Positions 13,571 to 14,098 of a DNA stretch of 14,098 nt are shown here, one piece after another. Made by a program: the position numbers and the translations under genes. Position 1 is the stretch's first letter; each line of letters starts with the position of its first letter. Under the pieces are notes generated by a model that saw only the letters and a program-made list of their open reading frames with translations, had not been told where the DNA came from and searched no databases. Origin of the DNA: Oscillospiraceae bacterium (lineage in GTDB: Bacteria > Bacillota_A > Clostridia > Oscillospirales > Ruminococcaceae); the NCBI GenBank assembly GCA_017440445.1, contig JAFSHE010000258.1, forward strand, positions 1-14,098, read 5' to 3'.

Positions 13571-13810
13571 ATGAAAAAAAGAGGCATTCAGCCACTTGAT
13601 GAACCGCATATCGTTCAAGTGATATATGATAAAGACGGACGACGTATCGGTGCTATTGCAGATAATTATGTTGTGAAAACAAAGGCAGAGGTTGATCAGA
13701 TACTTGACAATATCGCACGTATTTACGGTGATCATCTTCGCAGAAAAGCAGAGCGAGAATATTCACAAGCACATTTCATTGAAGAAAAGCAAGAGGAACT
13801 TGAAATTTGA
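13571..13810 (+). CDS. Small hypothetical protein of a mobile element
   Basis: A protein of 79 residues, not recognised. ATG 13571 has a good AGGGGGTG site at 13558-13565, which supports real translation. The first half has a strand-like pattern (HIVQVIYDKDGRRIGAIADNYVVKT); the second half is a charged helix (AEVDQILDNIARIYGDHLRRKAEREY...EEKQEELEI). There is no cysteine, signal peptide or membrane segment. It lies in the rightward unit opposite the repressor, behind the terminator and operator 3, where elements often carry a small regulator, excisionase or antirepressor. It lacks an obvious helix-turn-helix, so those roles are only guesses. Confidence 0.7.
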   Translation: MKKRGIQPLDEPHIVQVIYDKDGRRIGAIADNYVVKTKAEVDQILDNIARIYGDHLRRKAEREYSQAHFIEEKQEELEI

Positions 13811-13900
13811 TCCCTCTGAAAGTATGGTTGACCGATTTTTGAGGGTTACAGAATATACATAAAAGTACGGTAGATAATGTTAAATATACAGATGACTTGT

Positions 13901-13930
13901 AGTGCCGCAGCTATGTGGCACTGCTTTTTT
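13901..13930 (+). terminator. Intrinsic terminator after the small gene
   Basis: AGTGCCGC (13901-13908) pairs with GTGGCACT (13915-13922), eight pairs including one G-U, with a six-base loop (AGCTAT) and then GCTTTTTT (13923-13930). It follows the 79-residue gene by 90 bases with no gene between, so it probably ends that transcript. Confidence 0.85.
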
Positions 13931-13977
13931 ATAAGGAATATTGTAAATAACAACGCATCGTTTTTGATTCATCAAGG

Positions 13978-14053
13978 TAAGCAGTGCACCACTAGCAACG
14001 CCTTTGGCGGTGCGATGTCAGGTAGTATGGCTTCACCATACTATTCCTGCTTA
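13978..14053. other. Three-stem inverted-repeat structure, candidate oriT or structured RNA
   Basis: An outer pair TAAGCAG (13978-13984) with CTGCTTA (14047-14053) encloses two hairpins. The first has GCACC (13986-13990) with GGTGC (14009-14013), and inside it GCC-TTT-GGC (14000-14008). The second has TAGTATGG (14023-14030) with CCATACTA (14036-14043) and a five-base loop. All arms are perfect. The region is otherwise non-coding. In integrative elements such clusters often mark an origin of transfer next to a relaxase gene, which might follow beyond the window; a structured RNA is equally possible. No nick-site motif is recognised. Confidence 0.5.
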
Positions 14054-14098
14054 TATACTATACAGACGGGAACAGGCATATAGGGTTGAGGGCTTATA

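Larger units (their letters stand above)
10856..14098. mobile_element. Left part of an integrated element using a large serine recombinase
   Basis: From the asnB junction to the window end the sequence holds a site-specific serine recombinase, an XRE-type repressor in the same leftward unit, a divergent control region with repeated palindromes, a small protein and non-coding structures. This is the usual layout at the integrase end of a prophage, integrative conjugative element or integrative mobilisable element. No phage structural gene, relaxase or transfer gene is seen, so its type cannot be fixed. Base use in 12541-14098 is visibly more AT-rich than in the chromosomal part. The right end is outside the window. 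Confidence 0.8.

Noticed and set aside
13812..13845. CCCTC/GAGGG inverted repeat after the 79-residue gene
   Set aside because: Only five pairs with a 24-base loop and no T-run after it; too weak to call a terminator.
13877..14083. 68-codon + strand frame near the window end
   Set aside because: It spans the terminator at 13901-13930 and the three-stem structure, has no good ribosome binding site, and its translation looks random.
1..14098. CRISPR array, tRNA or rRNA genes
   Set aside because: No regularly spaced direct repeats, tRNA cloverleaf with a conserved T-arm, or rRNA sequence was seen on either strand.

Overview
The window looks like chromosome from a motile, gut-type Gram-positive bacterium of the Clostridia, probably Oscillospiraceae/Ruminococcaceae or a near relative. 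This is inferred from the Bacillus/Clostridia flagellar gene order (flgL, DUF6470, fliW, csrA, fliD, fliS, chaperone), strong AGGAGG-type ribosome binding sites, frequent ATA and AGA codons, and a large serine recombinase of clostridial type. No species is claimed.

Region 1 (1-5234, + strand) is the late part of a flagellar operon. It holds the C-terminal end of the hook-filament junction protein FlgL, a DUF6470 (YviE-like) protein, the FliW-CsrA control pair, an unusually long filament cap protein FliD (799 residues), its neighbour FliS, and a FlgN/FliT-like export chaperone. Genes are 2-60 bases apart and appear co-transcribed. No flagellin gene lies between csrA and fliD, where B. subtilis has hag. 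The fliW leader and the fliD ribosome binding site both carry GGA motifs that could be CsrA targets.

Region 2 (5235-5637) has no convincing gene. It contains a compact multi-stem RNA fold ending in a U-run (5258-5375), an 11-bp perfect inverted repeat (5420-5481), and a near-consensus sigma-A promoter (5522-5550).

Region 3 (5638-8800) is a three-gene unit: an EAL-HDOD protein, an FkbM-family methyltransferase and a membrane-anchored protein of unknown role, closed by a hairpin terminator. Next to flagellar genes, the EAL-HDOD protein suggests c-di-GMP or motility signalling and the methyltransferase suggests flagellin glycan modification; both are inferences.

Region 4 (8856-10857) holds an AT-rich cytidine deaminase-like gene, a PflA-like radical SAM protein, and on the - strand the C-terminal 232 codons of an asparagine synthetase cut at its conserved ADEIFGG motif.

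Region 5 (about 10856 to the window end) is the left end of an integrated mobile element. Its large serine recombinase ends about 80 bases from the asnB junction. Upstream of it lie an XRE-family repressor with a Cys/His-rich segment, and a control region with two divergent promoters, three copies of the palindrome GTTTAGA-N4-TCTAAAC (one imperfect), and a terminator that would release an RNA of about 85 nt. Beyond are a 79-residue small protein, another terminator, and a three-stem inverted-repeat structure (13978-14053) that could be an oriT or a structured RNA. The other element end and the 5' half of asnB are not in the window.
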